DNA of 64,000 nt from Planctomycetota bacterium (GTDB taxonomy: Bacteria; Planctomycetota; UBA1135; UBA2386), in contig JAEUHR010000008.1 of assembly GCA_016794425.1 (NCBI GenBank), positions 1 through 64,000 of the forward strand, read 5' to 3'. This document shows positions 35,503-46,791 of the stretch, in pieces. Below the pieces are notes generated by a model. The model made no database searches, was not told the origin of the DNA, and saw nothing but the letters and a program-made list of their open reading frames with translations. Every line of letters starts with the position of its first letter. Position 1 is the stretch's first letter. Made by a program: the position numbers and the translations under genes.

Positions 35503-37850
35503 CAGCGCTGCCAGAGGTCGTGGGCGTTGCTGGTGGCGAACACCCCGTTCGCGACCGGCGTCGCGATGCCGAGGGCGACTGCCTGCCACCGCATCAGATC
35601 GAACGGCACGCTGGGCGGCAGCACCAGCGACATCGTCCAGCCGCCCGCCGGCACGCCGAAGAGGCCGACGTACCAGTCCCAGTGGTCGAGCCACAGGCCG
35701 GGGATGGCGACGATCGGCGGCGAGCCCAGGTCGTGGAACTGCACGAACAGGGCGCTGAGGTTGAACTGGTGCGAGCCGCCGGGGCTCGACACCTCGAAGT
35801 TCATCGTGTCGCCGACGCGCACGTCCTTGCCGCACGTCTCGTCCACCGGCGCGCCGTTGATCGAGGTCTTCAGCACCAGGTCTTCGTTGGTGCCGGGCAG
35901 GTTGCACCAGCGCGCCTTCGCCATGACCTCAGGCGTCGACTGGCCGGTGTTGCGCCAGGCGTCGAACAGTTCGTCGCCCGCCGTCGCGAGGAAGGCGCTC
36001 GAGCCCGGGTTGGCGAGCTTCAGGAACTGGATGTACTCCCAGCTGGCCGTCTGGTAGAGCAGCTCGATGTCGGCGCGGGTGGCGCCGACCGGCGGTGCCA
36101 GCGCCACGTCGTCGAAGTGGGCGTAGGTGCCGCCGGGTGTCGGATTGCCGAACTGCGTCGCCGGCACCGGCAGCGCATTGCGCTCCTGGGCGATCGTCTG
36201 CGAGAAGCCGTACGGCGGGATCCGATTGTCGGCGAGCACCTTGTTGTTCAGCACGAAGTGGAACGACTCGTGCTCGGTGCCGGGCGGCGAGGCGGCGAGC
36301 TGCGCCAGCGTGAGCGTCACGGCGCCGGTCACGCGATCGAAGGCGATCGGCGTCAGCGGGTTCACGCCGAGAGTGAGCAGCTGCAGCGCCCAGTCCTGCG
36401 TGATGCCCATCTTGGTCTCGTAGACGCGAGCGTTCGGGTCGACGATCGAGTTGACCGAGTAGGGGGTGCCGTTGACGTTCGACGTGAAGCTCGAGTAGCC
36501 GCCGTCCTCGCGCAGCAGGTTGCCGAACTCGTCGCGCCACTGCAGGCGCAGCCACATGCGCCGACCCTCGGGGTAGCCGGTGATCAGCTTGTGGCCGGTC
36601 AGGTTCGTCAGGCGCAGCGTGTTGCCCGTGATGTCGAGCGCGCCAGCGCGCTGCAGCGTGGCCCGCGCACGCAGGATGCCTCGGTCCATCGCCTGCGACA
36701 TCGACGGCGTGATGCCGGCGCCCAGCCGGAGCAGGCTCGGTGCCTGGTTGTCCAGCCACCGGATCGCATCGGGAGCCCAGGTGTTGCCGCCGGTCAGATC
36801 GTGCTTGGGCAGGTCGTAGCGCAGCGGCGCGATGCCGAACGCAGCGCCTTCGCCGCCGACCGGCTCCATGTGGCAGCTCTGGCAGTTGAAGTAGCGGACC
36901 TGGCCGTCTTCGTAGTTGCCGCCGGTTCCGGCGAGCTGGGCCTGCTGGTGGGCGCGCTCGATCGCACCCCGCCGGATGTCGGCCGGCAGCGTGTTGTAGG
37001 CGCTGATCGGCGTCGTCGACAGCGAGCTGGCGACGTGTTCGCTGTAGGTGCGTTCGACGATGCCGTACTTGTAGGGCGGGTTGTTGAACGCGGCCTTGGT
37101 CGCGACCGGATCATTGAGCACGCCGCTGTAGGTGCCGGGCGCCAGCGGGATCGGCGCGCCGTTGCCCGGCGCGAGGTCACCGACGACCGGGTTGCTCACG
37201 TCGTGGCAGGTGCCGCAGATCTTCGACGACCGGTGGAACTGCGACTGGGCCCAAGCGTGGCCGGCCGTCGCGTTGTCGTACGGGCCGAAGCGAGTCTGGT
37301 TGCCGGCCAGCACCATCATGCCGGCGCCGTAGAAGCCCTCGGCGGGCAGGCCGCCGTCGTTCGCGACGTACGGCGGGGTCTGGATGCCGGCGTGCTCGGT
37401 CTGGTCCGGGTCGACCATGTTGTGGCAGATGCCACACTCGACGCCGTCCGAGTCGTAGAGCGGATTCAGGCCCGACCCGTCGGTCTGGTTCGCGCGGCCT
37501 TCGTGCCAACCGCGCGGCGAGTGGCAGCGGATGCAGAAGTTGCCCGCGCCCGGGAAGTCCCCCTCGGCGATCGCGAGCGCAGCCCAGAACAGCGGGTCGC
37601 GGCCCGAGTGCGCCATCATGCTGCCTTGCCAGTTCTCGAACGGCTCGACGGCCGGATCGTAGTAGCCGTGGCAGCCGGCGCAGACCGACGGGCCCTGCAG
37701 CAAGGTCGCTTGCAGCGGTTGGGTGCCGGGTAGTTGGACGTCGCTCGGTGGGGCGACGGGCAGAGCGGGTGCGAACGACGGGGTGTTCGCAAACAGGACA
37801 GCGATGGCTGCGGCGCCCCAGAGGGTCACCGGGGTGGAAACGAATCGCAT
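35502..37850 (-). CDS. secreted multiheme cytochrome c, five CXXCH sites
   Basis: The 782-residue protein has a signal-peptide-like N-terminus (MRFVSTPVTLWGAAAIAVLFA) and five heme-binding motifs: CAGCH, CIRCH, CGICH, CGTCH and CQSCH, all in the first about 340 residues. Some surroundings (ENWQGSMMAHSGRDPLFWAALAIAE, CIRCHSPRGW) resemble cytochrome c554-type and related planctomycete cytochromes. The C-terminal half (about 345-740) is beta-rich with LRLTNLTGHKLITGYPEGRRMW, a patch seen in other multiheme proteins of this group. The final about 45 residues (SLVLPPSVPFDLMRWQAVALG...NGVFATSNAHDL) match the tail of the shared C-terminal module. An electron-transfer role in the periplasm or at the cell surface is likely. 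The stop TGA touches the insertion sequence. Confidence 0.85.
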   Translation of the reverse strand: MRFVSTPVTLWGAAAIAVLFANTPSFAPALPVAPPSDVQLPGTQPLQATLLQGPSVCAGCHGYYDPAVEPFENWQGSMMAHSGRDPLFWAALAIAEGDFPGAGNFCIRCHSPRGWHEGRANQTDGSGLNPLYDSDGVECGICHNMVDPDQTEHAGIQTPPYVANDGGLPAEGFYGAGMMVLAGNQTRFGPYDNATAGHAWAQSQFHRSSKICGTCHDVSNPVVGDLAPGNGAPIPLAPGTYSGVLNDPVATKAAFNNPPYKYGIVERTYSEHVASSLSTTPISAYNTLPADIRRGAIERAHQQAQLAGTGGNYEDGQVRYFNCQSCHMEPVGGEGAAFGIAPLRYDLPKHDLTGGNTWAPDAIRWLDNQAPSLLRLGAGITPSMSQAMDRGILRARATLQRAGALDITGNTLRLTNLTGHKLITGYPEGRRMWLRLQWRDEFGNLLREDGGYSSFTSNVNGTPYSVNSIVDPNARVYETKMGITQDWALQLLTLGVNPLTPIAFDRVTGAVTLTLAQLAASPPGTEHESFHFVLNNKVLADNRIPPYGFSQTIAQERNALPVPATQFGNPTPGGTYAHFDDVALAPPVGATRADIELLYQTASWEYIQFLKLANPGSSAFLATAGDELFDAWRNTGQSTPEVMAKARWCNLPGTNEDLVLKTSINGAPVDETCGKDVRVGDTMNFEVSSPGGSHQFNLSALFVQFHDLGSPPIVAIPGLWLDHWDWYVGLFGVPAGGWTMSLVLPPSVPFDLMRWQAVALGIATPVANGVFATSNAHDLWQR

Positions 37851-38094
37851 GGGTGGGAGGAAACGGTCGGTCAGGGGCGTGGGAAGGCTACCAGCACGGT
37901 AGGCACCTCGACAGGCCGACCACAGGCCCAGAAGGGCGCAGAAGCGCCACCGCCGACAGGATGGGGCCCGTTTCGATACGGCGCACAGTCATGTCCGTCA
38001 GCTCCCAAGGATCGAACGCCACCGAGCTGATGGCCTGAGTGGGCAACGTCGCACGGGCGTCCGCCACCGCGCTCACGCCGATGCAGGCGCCGCT
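37851..38094. other. intergenic gap with one solo repeat
   Basis: This 244-bp gap holds a frame coding 62 residues on the minus strand (37888-38076), which I regard as chance, and a solo copy of the IS-end-like repeat at 38024-38045. No terminator or promoter is clear. Confidence 0.4.
38024..38045 (-). repeat. solo copy of the IS-end-like 22-base repeat
   Basis: On the minus strand it reads TGCCCACTCAGG followed by CCATCAGCTC. The last 11 bases equal the outer end of the insertion sequence. It stands alone; no partner repeat or transposase is next to it. Two further solo copies are at 42766 and 58798. Confidence 0.6.
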
Positions 38095-39336
38095 TCAGCG
38101 CGGAGCCTCGCGCTCCAGCCGCACCACGACTTCGTTGTGTTCCGTATGCGGGAACAGGTCGCAGAGCCGCGCCGCCGTCAGGCGGTAGCCACCCCCGACC
38201 AGTCCCTTCAGGTCGTCCGCCAGCGTCGTCGGCGCGCACGAAACGTAGACGATGCGTGGCGGCCGAGCGGCCAGCACCCGCGCCACCGCCTTCGCACCGA
38301 GGCCCGCACGCGGCGGGTCGACCAGCAGCAGGTCGGTGTCGGGAGGCAGCTGCGCGCCGGCGAACGGCGCCTTCACGACTCGCACCTGCGTCGTGCCGTT
38401 CGCCTGCGCGTTCCACTCGGCGTCGCGGCACGCGGCGTCGCCCTCTTCGACGATCGTCACCGCGGCAGCACCCGCGCGCGCCAGCCGCAGCCCGAACGTG
38501 CCGACGCCGCCGTAGCCGTCGACCACACGTCGGCCCGCGACGTCGCCGCACAGCTGCAGCGTCGGCTGGTACAGCAGCGCGTCGGCGTCGACGTGGATCT
38601 GGTAGAAGCTGCCGGCGCTGACGCGGAACGTGAGGCCGGCGCGGCGGTCGACGACGTGGTCGGCGCCGCGCAGCGGCACGTGGCGATCGCCCAGCAGGAA
38701 CTCGTCGTCGCCGTCGCGGATGCTGTGCACGACGCCGACGAGCCGCCGTGCCGGTCCGTTGCGCGGCAGGGTCGCCGCGGCCTCGAGCCACGCGCTCGCC
38801 AGCGCCGGTCCTTCGGCGAATGGCCCCGGGTTGGTCACGACACCGGCGAGCACTTCACCGCTGCCGCCGGCGAGGCGCGCCCAGATCGCGCGGATGCCGC
38901 CTTTGCCGCGGCCGCGCCCGCGCTTGGCGTCGGTCGGCACCAGTTCCAATTCGCGCAGCGTGCGTTCCGCCGCGCGGCCGAACGCCGTCAGCCACGTGTC
39001 CTGCGTGCGGCATTCCTCGATCCGCACCAGGTCGTGGCTGCGGAACGCGTAGATGCCCACGATCGGCAGTCCGTCGCGGTCGGCGCGCACCGGATACAAG
39101 AGCCGCGTGCGGAAGTGGCGCGGCGCGCGCTGTGGCGCGGCGGCCTCGATCCGCACGTCGCCGAGGAACGGCGCCAGCAGGCGTCCGCAGGCTTCGAGCT
39201 TGTCGTGCAGCTGCCAGCGGATCGGCTGGTCGAGCAGCGAGCAGCCGCCGCACCGGCCGAAGTGGCGGCAATCCGGCACCGCATCCGGATCCTCGCGCTG
39301 CCGGCGCGGTGCGGGTCGTTCGGAGCCGTGCGCCAT
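38095..39336 (-). CDS. rlmD: 23S rRNA m5U methyltransferase (RlmD/TrmA family)
   Basis: The 413-residue protein begins with a cysteine cluster CRHFGRCGGCS that with a further C binds a 4Fe-4S cluster in RlmD (RumA)-type enzymes. The methyltransferase part has SFYQIHVDAD, DGYGGVGTFGLRLARAG (SAM binding), DPPRAGLGAKA and the nucleophile cysteine motif YVSCAPTTLADDL, followed by PHTEHNEVVVRLER. The TRAM domain at the N-terminus usual in RlmD is absent here, so this may be a related TrmA/RlmCD-type enzyme; the exact uridine modified is uncertain. The reaction adds methyl to C5 of a uridine. The acyltransferase gene begins 7 bp upstream of it on the same strand. Confidence 0.8.
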   Translation of the reverse strand: MAHGSERPAPRRQREDPDAVPDCRHFGRCGGCSLLDQPIRWQLHDKLEACGRLLAPFLGDVRIEAAAPQRAPRHFRTRLLYPVRADRDGLPIVGIYAFRSHDLVRIEECRTQDTWLTAFGRAAERTLRELELVPTDAKRGRGRGKGGIRAIWARLAGGSGEVLAGVVTNPGPFAEGPALASAWLEAAATLPRNGPARRLVGVVHSIRDGDDEFLLGDRHVPLRGADHVVDRRAGLTFRVSAGSFYQIHVDADALLYQPTLQLCGDVAGRRVVDGYGGVGTFGLRLARAGAAAVTIVEEGDAACRDAEWNAQANGTTQVRVVKAPFAGAQLPPDTDLLLVDPPRAGLGAKAVARVLAARPPRIVYVSCAPTTLADDLKGLVGGGYRLTAARLCDLFPHTEHNEVVVRLEREAPR

Positions 39337-39343
39337 GCGGCCG

Positions 39344-40347
39344 CTACTCCACCGCGACCAGGCCGGACGCGAACAAACGCTCGCGCGTCGTCACGCCGCG
39401 CCAGCCCTCCTGCAGCACGCAGTGGCCGACCGGCGCGCGCAGCGACGTGCCCGGACCGGCGCACAGCAGCACGTCGGGCTGGAACTCGCGCATCGCGGTG
39501 CGCACGCAGGCGGTGAAGTCGAACGTCTCGAGCACCTGCTCGTGGGTCGTGTAGTGCCACAGCTCGCTCGGATCGGCGGACCACGGCGAGTGCACGTTGC
39601 CGAAGCCGTCGATCAGGTGGCAGCTCGGCATCGCGATCGGCAGGTCCCTGAGCATCGTCGCGGCCTGTTCGGACGTGCTCTCGCACAGGTCGGTGTGGAA
39701 CGGGCCGTGGCCGGCGAGGCGGAACGGGAACTCGCGTTCGCCGATCTTCACCTTCGGCAGGTGCGTGAGCAGCTCGGTGACCGCGGCTTCGGTGCCGGCC
39801 AGCACTTCGTGCCCGCCGAGGTGGATGCTGAAGTCGCAGAACGTCTCGTCGCCGCGATCGCGCAGCGCCTGCACGACGGCTTGCGTCGCGACGACGAGCT
39901 TCAGGTCGACGCGCCAGTCCTCGCCGACGTTCGTCATCAGCACCTGGCCGCCCTTCACCTGCTTCTGCAGCGCGGCCATCGTCGCGACGAGGCGCCAGCC
40001 GTTGGTCGCATCGAGCGCACCGCTCGCCGGCAGCGCGGTGTACCAGCCGAGCGAGTTGCCGGCGACGGCGAGGATGTCGTAGCGCTCGCGCAGCTGCTCG
40101 ACGTGCGCCATGGTGCCGAAGTAGATCAGCTCCGCTGCGTTCTCGCCGTCGAGGTGCAGGCCGGGGCGGAACTTGTCGGCGCCGTCGATCTCGGTCAGCG
40201 TCGGGCGGCCCTGCGAGCGGCGCCAGTCGTCGCACGCCGCGAGCGCGTCGGCGACCGGGCCGGGGCGGACCGTGCGGCCGACGAAGCCGAGCTCGTCCTT
40301 CGTGTAGCTGCCGCGGCCGGGGCACAGCAGCACGGCGGTGGGCTTCT

Positions 40348-40351
<4 letters not shown>
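39344..40351 (-). CDS. acyltransferase of the FabD (malonyl-CoA:ACP) type
   Basis: The 335-residue protein begins MKKPTAVLLCPGRGSYTKDELG, like the 'F.GQG.QY' opening of acyltransferases, and has the catalytic serine in AVAGNSLGWYTALPASG (GxSxG) and the histidine in LAGHGPFHTDL. A GSG-like close (VLLCAGPGTSLRAPVG) follows. It resembles FabD-like acyltransferases found outside fatty-acid synthase loci. Its ATG overlaps the stop of the E1 gene as ATGA, so the two are translationally coupled. The substrate may therefore be a branched or short acyl-CoA made by that enzyme; that is inference. Confidence 0.72.
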
Positions 40352-42630
<2,279 letters not shown>

Positions 42631-42711
42631 GCGGGGAGGGCGGCGGATCTTAGAGCGGCGCGCCGGCCGGGCCACAAACCCGCTCGCGGTCTCGGGCTGC
42701 GGCGCCTGCGG

Positions 42712-42728
42712 CGCCCGAATTTCGGGCG
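42712..42728. repeat. 8-bp stem palindrome CGCCCGAA-T-TTCGGGCG
   Basis: A near-perfect 17-bp palindrome in the divergent spacer between the E1 gene and the next plus-strand gene. It could be a protein-binding site or a hairpin. No T-run follows on either strand, so it is not a typical intrinsic terminator. Confidence 0.45.
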
Positions 42729-42765
42729 AGTCCGCCCCGTGTGCCGCCGCCGCGGAACGGCGCCG

Positions 42766-42787
42766 TGCACACTCAACCCATCAGCTC
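42766..42787 (+). repeat. solo copy of the IS-end-like 22-base repeat
   Basis: Reads TGCACACTCAAC followed by CCATCAGCTC. It lies 47 bp upstream of the gene at 42835. The block TGCACACT also appears at the left end of the insertion sequence, and the last ten bases are common to all copies. Confidence 0.6.
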
Positions 42788-42834
42788 CGTGGCGCTAGAC
42801 TCCGGCTCCCGGTCGCCTCCGGGCTGGAACCACG

Positions 42835-45459
42835 ATGATGCGATGGACCCGCGCGGCGGCGCTGCTGTTCGTTTTCGTACCGCTGTCGGCCCAGGCGCCG
42901 GCGCTCGGCGACCGACAGGTGGACTGGCAGCGGAGCCTCGCCGACGCCCTGGCGGTCGCGCAGGCCACCGGCAAGCCGCTGCTGCTGGCCGTCAACATGG
43001 ACGGCGAGAGTGCCAGCGACCGGATCGTGCACGAGCAGTACGTGGACCCGGCGTTCGTGGCGTTGACGCGGCGCTGCGTCTGCCTCGGCGCCAGCGTGTT
43101 CCGCCACAACGCGCGCGACTACGACGACGCCGGCCGCCGCATCCCCTGCCCGCGGTTCGGCTGCATCACCTGCGGCGAACACATGGCGCTCGAGCCGCAG
43201 CTGTGGGAGCGCTACCTGTCCGACGGCGAACGCGTCGCGCCCCGCCATGCATTGGTGCTGGCGGACGGCAGCAAGGCGTTCGACGTGTCGCTGAGTTTCG
43301 ACCTGCGCGACATCGACCGCGCCCTCGCTGGCGCGGTCGCCGCGCGCAGTGACCGCGAGCTGCCTGTGGTCGGACCGGGCTTCGCGGCGCTGGCGGCCCG
43401 ACGCGATGCGAACGGTCGCGCTGCGCTCGAGGCGGCGCTGCTGGCCGCCGACGAGCCCACGCTGCCGGCGGCGTTGGCCGCGATCGGCGAGCACGGTGAC
43501 GCCGGTTCGCTCGCGGCGCTGCGCCTGGTCGCCGCGCGGGTGCCGACGCTGACGGCCCCGACCGTCGCCGCGCTGGCGGCGACCGCCCTGCAGCTGCAGC
43601 TCGGCACCGAGCAGGCCACCGTGCTGACGCGCCACGCGCAGGCGCTCGACGACGCCCCGGCGGACGGCGCTGCCACGCCGGCGCAACGGGCCTGGGTGCG
43701 GGCGCTGGCGCCGCTGGCGATCGAAGGCGGCGCGGCGACCCGCTCGTTCCGTCTGGCGCACGCGGCGATCGGTGTGCTCGAGATTCCGGCCGACTTCGAG
43801 GTCGGGGTCGCGCCGCGCGTCGATCTCGCGGCCGCCCTTCGCCTGGCGCAGGCCGTCACCGCCGAAGCGGGGCCGCCGCCGACCGCGCGGCCGGACGACG
43901 CGCTGCCCGACGAGGAGTCGGTGATGGCGCGCCTGCATGAACTGGAGAGCAGGACGCCGCGGCCGGTCGCGGACGCCGAGTGGCACGCGGCGTTCGCGCG
44001 CGCGTCGCTCGATCTGGGGCGTCGGCACCTCGAGACCGGCGCGCGGGACACGCAGCTGCTGCTGGAGGACGCAGCGCGGCACTTCGACCGGGCGTTGGCG
44101 CTCGAACCGGCCCGCTACGAATGGTGGCTCGATCGCGCGCGCGCGGCCTTCCTGCTCGAACGGTTCGCCGAGCAGATCGCGGCCGGCGAACGTGCCTACG
44201 CGCTCGCCACGGGCGCCGGCGTGCGCCCGGTCGAAGCCGAGCTGGCGGACAGCGTGGTGCTGCGCGATGCGCGCGCGGTCGAGGCGTTGCGCTGGGTCGG
44301 CGACGGCCACGCGCGCCTGCTCGCGGCGCGGTCCGGCGGCGACGCGCGCGACGAGCTCGCCGGCATGGTCGACGGTCTGCGCGCGCTCACGATCGTCGCG
44401 GTCGGACCGTTCGGCCGCGATCGCGACTGGCTGACGCTGGCGTCGTTCGTGGGTGCGATCGGTCTGTGGCGCCAGGAGCAGGCGATCCTGCAGTGCGGCG
44501 CCATGCGCCATCCGGCGTCGCGCGATCTGCGCCAGGCCGTGAATGCGTCGCTGTGGAACGGCGGCCGCCCCGACCTCAGCGGGCCGGTCGCCGAGCGGAT
44601 CGTGCGCGCCACGGCACCCTCGGCCGACGCCGACTGGTTCGCCGGCTACGCCTGGCTGCTGGTCGCCGAGGACGCGCGGCGCCGCGAACGGCCGGCCGAC
44701 GCGCTCCTGCACTACGCGACTGCGCAGCGCTGGTTCACGGCCGCGGCCGCGCGCAACGCCGACTACCGCGACAGCTGTGACTGGTTCCGTGCAGTGGCCC
44801 TGCTCGGCAGCGGGCATGCGCAGGCGCAGGCCGGCGACCGCGCCGCGGCGGCCGACCATCTGCTGGCCGCGGTTGCCGTGCGCGCCGATCTGTCGCAGGC
44901 CCGCGACGGGCTCGGCTACGACGTGCTCGACCTCGTCGACCGGATCGTCGAATGGCGCGACCACGGTGGACCGCCGTTGGGGCCGATCGCGCTGCTCGAT
45001 CGGCTCGATGCGCTGGCGCCCGACACGCCGTTCTGGGCGGTCGCGGTCAGCGACGCTGCGCTGCGCGAGGCGCTGCGCGCCGACGGCCGCAACCCGCAGC
45101 GCGTCGTGCGCGAGACGGTCGACGCCGGCGGCAAGCCGATCACGCTGCCGGTGGGTCTGCCGACCGCGGCCGGCGACGCGTTCTTGCAGGCATCGCTCGA
45201 GGCGGGTCGCCGCGCGGTCGCCCGCGCGCGCACCGACGACGACCGCACGCCGCTGGCGCAGAGCGCCGTGATCGCCGCCGAACGCGAGCTCGAACGCGGC
45301 CGCGCCGACACGTTCCGCGCCGCGGTCGCGGCGGCGGCCGCAGCGCTCGGCGAAGCGGCCCCGTCGGCGGCGGCACCCGAAGCGGCGCTGCGCGCGCAGG
45401 TCGAGCAGTGGCGGCGCCGCCTCGGCCCGGCGCGGCCGCGGTTGCGCGACGGGCGCTAG
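42835..45459 (+). CDS. secreted protein with thioredoxin-like N-terminus and helical repeats
   Basis: The 874-residue protein starts MMRWTRAAALLFVFVPLSA, a signal peptide with Q at +1. The first domain (about 25-170) resembles the thioredoxin-like DUF255 type: DWQRSLADALAVAQATGKPLLLAVNM, HEQYVDPAFVALT and HALVLADGSKAFDVS; the CxxC is replaced by an unusual cysteine group CPRFGCITCGEH. The rest is alanine- and arginine-rich helices with HEAT- and TPR-like spacing (e.g. LGRRHLETGARDTQLLLEDAARHFDRALALEP). Role unknown; a periplasmic scaffold is plausible. ATG codons at 42835 and 42838 are equivalent choices. The methyltransferase gene starts 17 bp after it. Confidence 0.7.
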   Translation: MMRWTRAAALLFVFVPLSAQAPALGDRQVDWQRSLADALAVAQATGKPLLLAVNMDGESASDRIVHEQYVDPAFVALTRRCVCLGASVFRHNARDYDDAGRRIPCPRFGCITCGEHMALEPQLWERYLSDGERVAPRHALVLADGSKAFDVSLSFDLRDIDRALAGAVAARSDRELPVVGPGFAALAARRDANGRAALEAALLAADEPTLPAALAAIGEHGDAGSLAALRLVAARVPTLTAPTVAALAATALQLQLGTEQATVLTRHAQALDDAPADGAATPAQRAWVRALAPLAIEGGAATRSFRLAHAAIGVLEIPADFEVGVAPRVDLAAALRLAQAVTAEAGPPPTARPDDALPDEESVMARLHELESRTPRPVADAEWHAAFARASLDLGRRHLETGARDTQLLLEDAARHFDRALALEPARYEWWLDRARAAFLLERFAEQIAAGERAYALATGAGVRPVEAELADSVVLRDARAVEALRWVGDGHARLLAARSGGDARDELAGMVDGLRALTIVAVGPFGRDRDWLTLASFVGAIGLWRQEQAILQCGAMRHPASRDLRQAVNASLWNGGRPDLSGPVAERIVRATAPSADADWFAGYAWLLVAEDARRRERPADALLHYATAQRWFTAAAARNADYRDSCDWFRAVALLGSGHAQAQAGDRAAAADHLLAAVAVRADLSQARDGLGYDVLDLVDRIVEWRDHGGPPLGPIALLDRLDALAPDTPFWAVAVSDAALREALRADGRNPQRVVRETVDAGGKPITLPVGLPTAAGDAFLQASLEAGRRAVARARTDDDRTPLAQSAVIAAERELERGRADTFRAAVAAAAAALGEAAPSAAAPEAALRAQVEQWRRRLGPARPRLRDGR

Positions 45460-45476
45460 CGCGCTCCGATGCACAC

Positions 45477-46700
45477 GTGACCGGAGCCACCGCCGGACTG
45501 CTCGCCGAACTGCGCGCGTTCGCGGCGTTCGGCACTGCGACGCGCACCAGCGAACTCGACCACGACGGCACGCGCGTGCCGGTGTTCACGAACGAGTTCT
45601 GGACCGCGGCGCAGCGCGAGGGCCACAGCCTGCACGAGGTCAGCTACCGTGCGTGCTTCAAGCCGTCGCTGCCGGCGTTCTTCGTCGAGCGGCTGAGCCG
45701 ACCCGGCGACCGCGTGCTCGACCCGTTCATGGGCCGCGGCACGACGCCGCTCGAAGCGCTGCTGCGCGGCCGCGTGCCGTGCGGCAACGACGTCAATCCG
45801 CTGTCGACGATGCTGCTGCGGCCGCGGCTGTGTCCGCCGCCGCTGTCGCGGATCACCGCGCGCATCGGCGAGCTGGACCTCGGCTGGCACGGGCCGCTCG
45901 ACGACGACCTGCTGGCGTTCTTCCACCCGGACACGCTGCGCGCGATCTGCGCGCTGCGGACGTACCTGCTGGCACGCGAACGCGCGGGCAGCCTCGATGC
46001 GGTCGACGACTGGATCCGCATGGTCGCGCTGAACCGGCTCACCGGGCACTCGACCGGCTTCTTCTCGGTCTACACGCTGCCGCCGAACCAGGCCGTCACC
46101 GCCGACGCCCAGCGCAAGATCAACGCGAAGCGCGCGCAGACGCCGCCGTGCCGCGACGTGCGCGCGATCCTGACCAAGAAGTCCGCTGCGCTGCTCGCCG
46201 ACGTGTCGCCGCTGTGGGCGCAGGATGCGGCGGTGCTGGCACAGCGCGCGGTGCTGAGCAGCGGACCTGCCGAGGCGTTGCCGGCGCTGGCCGACGCGAG
46301 CGTGCAGCTGGTCGTCACGTCGCCGCCGTTCCTCGACGTCGTGCAATACGCCGACGACAACTGGCTGCGCTGCTGGTTCGGCGGCATCGACGCGAGCGCG
46401 GTGCCGATCACGATGGCGCGCACCGTCGCGACGTGGCAGGCGGCGATGACGGCCGTGTTCCGCGAACTGCACCGCGTCGTCCGGCCCGGCGGCTTCGTCG
46501 CGTTCGAGGTCGGCGAGGTCCGGCGCGGCAAGGTGCGGCTCGAGGAGGCAGTCGTGCCGGCAGCGCGTGAAGCGGGGTTGGTGCCCGAGCTGGTGATGGT
46601 GAACGCGCAGCGATTCACGAAGACCGCGAATTGCTGGGGCATCGACAACAACAAGGCCGGCACCAACACCAATCGCATCGTGCTGCTGCGCCGCGACTGA
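45477..46700 (+). CDS. DNA methyltransferase, probable N4-cytosine type, no restriction partner
   Basis: The protein is about 407 residues. The SAM-binding motif RVLDPFMGRGTTPLEALLRG is at about 77-97 and the catalytic motif IV TSPPFLDVVQYADD at about 281-294, followed by GGFVAFEVGEVRRG. TSPPF/Y is usual for N4-cytosine enzymes. Motif I precedes motif IV with about 185 residues between, which could hold the target recognition domain (alpha-type order). The C-terminal KTANCWGIDNNKAGTNTNRIVLL is typical of this subfamily. No restriction endonuclease gene is adjacent, so it may be an orphan regulatory methylase. The start is GTG at 45477, soon after the preceding stop; an internal start is possible. 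Confidence 0.78.
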   Translation: MTGATAGLLAELRAFAAFGTATRTSELDHDGTRVPVFTNEFWTAAQREGHSLHEVSYRACFKPSLPAFFVERLSRPGDRVLDPFMGRGTTPLEALLRGRVPCGNDVNPLSTMLLRPRLCPPPLSRITARIGELDLGWHGPLDDDLLAFFHPDTLRAICALRTYLLARERAGSLDAVDDWIRMVALNRLTGHSTGFFSVYTLPPNQAVTADAQRKINAKRAQTPPCRDVRAILTKKSAALLADVSPLWAQDAAVLAQRAVLSSGPAEALPALADASVQLVVTSPPFLDVVQYADDNWLRCWFGGIDASAVPITMARTVATWQAAMTAVFRELHRVVRPGGFVAFEVGEVRRGKVRLEEAVVPAAREAGLVPELVMVNAQRFTKTANCWGIDNNKAGTNTNRIVLLRRD

Positions 46701-46791
46701 GCTGCCGTCGGCACGGTCTTCGAGGGGTTCGGTGCCGGCGGGTGACGTCCGATCCCGCGCCGAGCTACCATGCACCGCGAGGAGCCAGCCC

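Noticed and set aside
34270..35515. Target-site duplication around the insertion sequence
   Set aside because: The bases outside the two inverted repeats (CATCCTCT left, CAGCGCTG right) do not match.
37888..38076. 62-codon minus-strand gene in the gap after the cytochrome
   Set aside because: No ribosome site, no similarity; the frame passes through the solo repeat.
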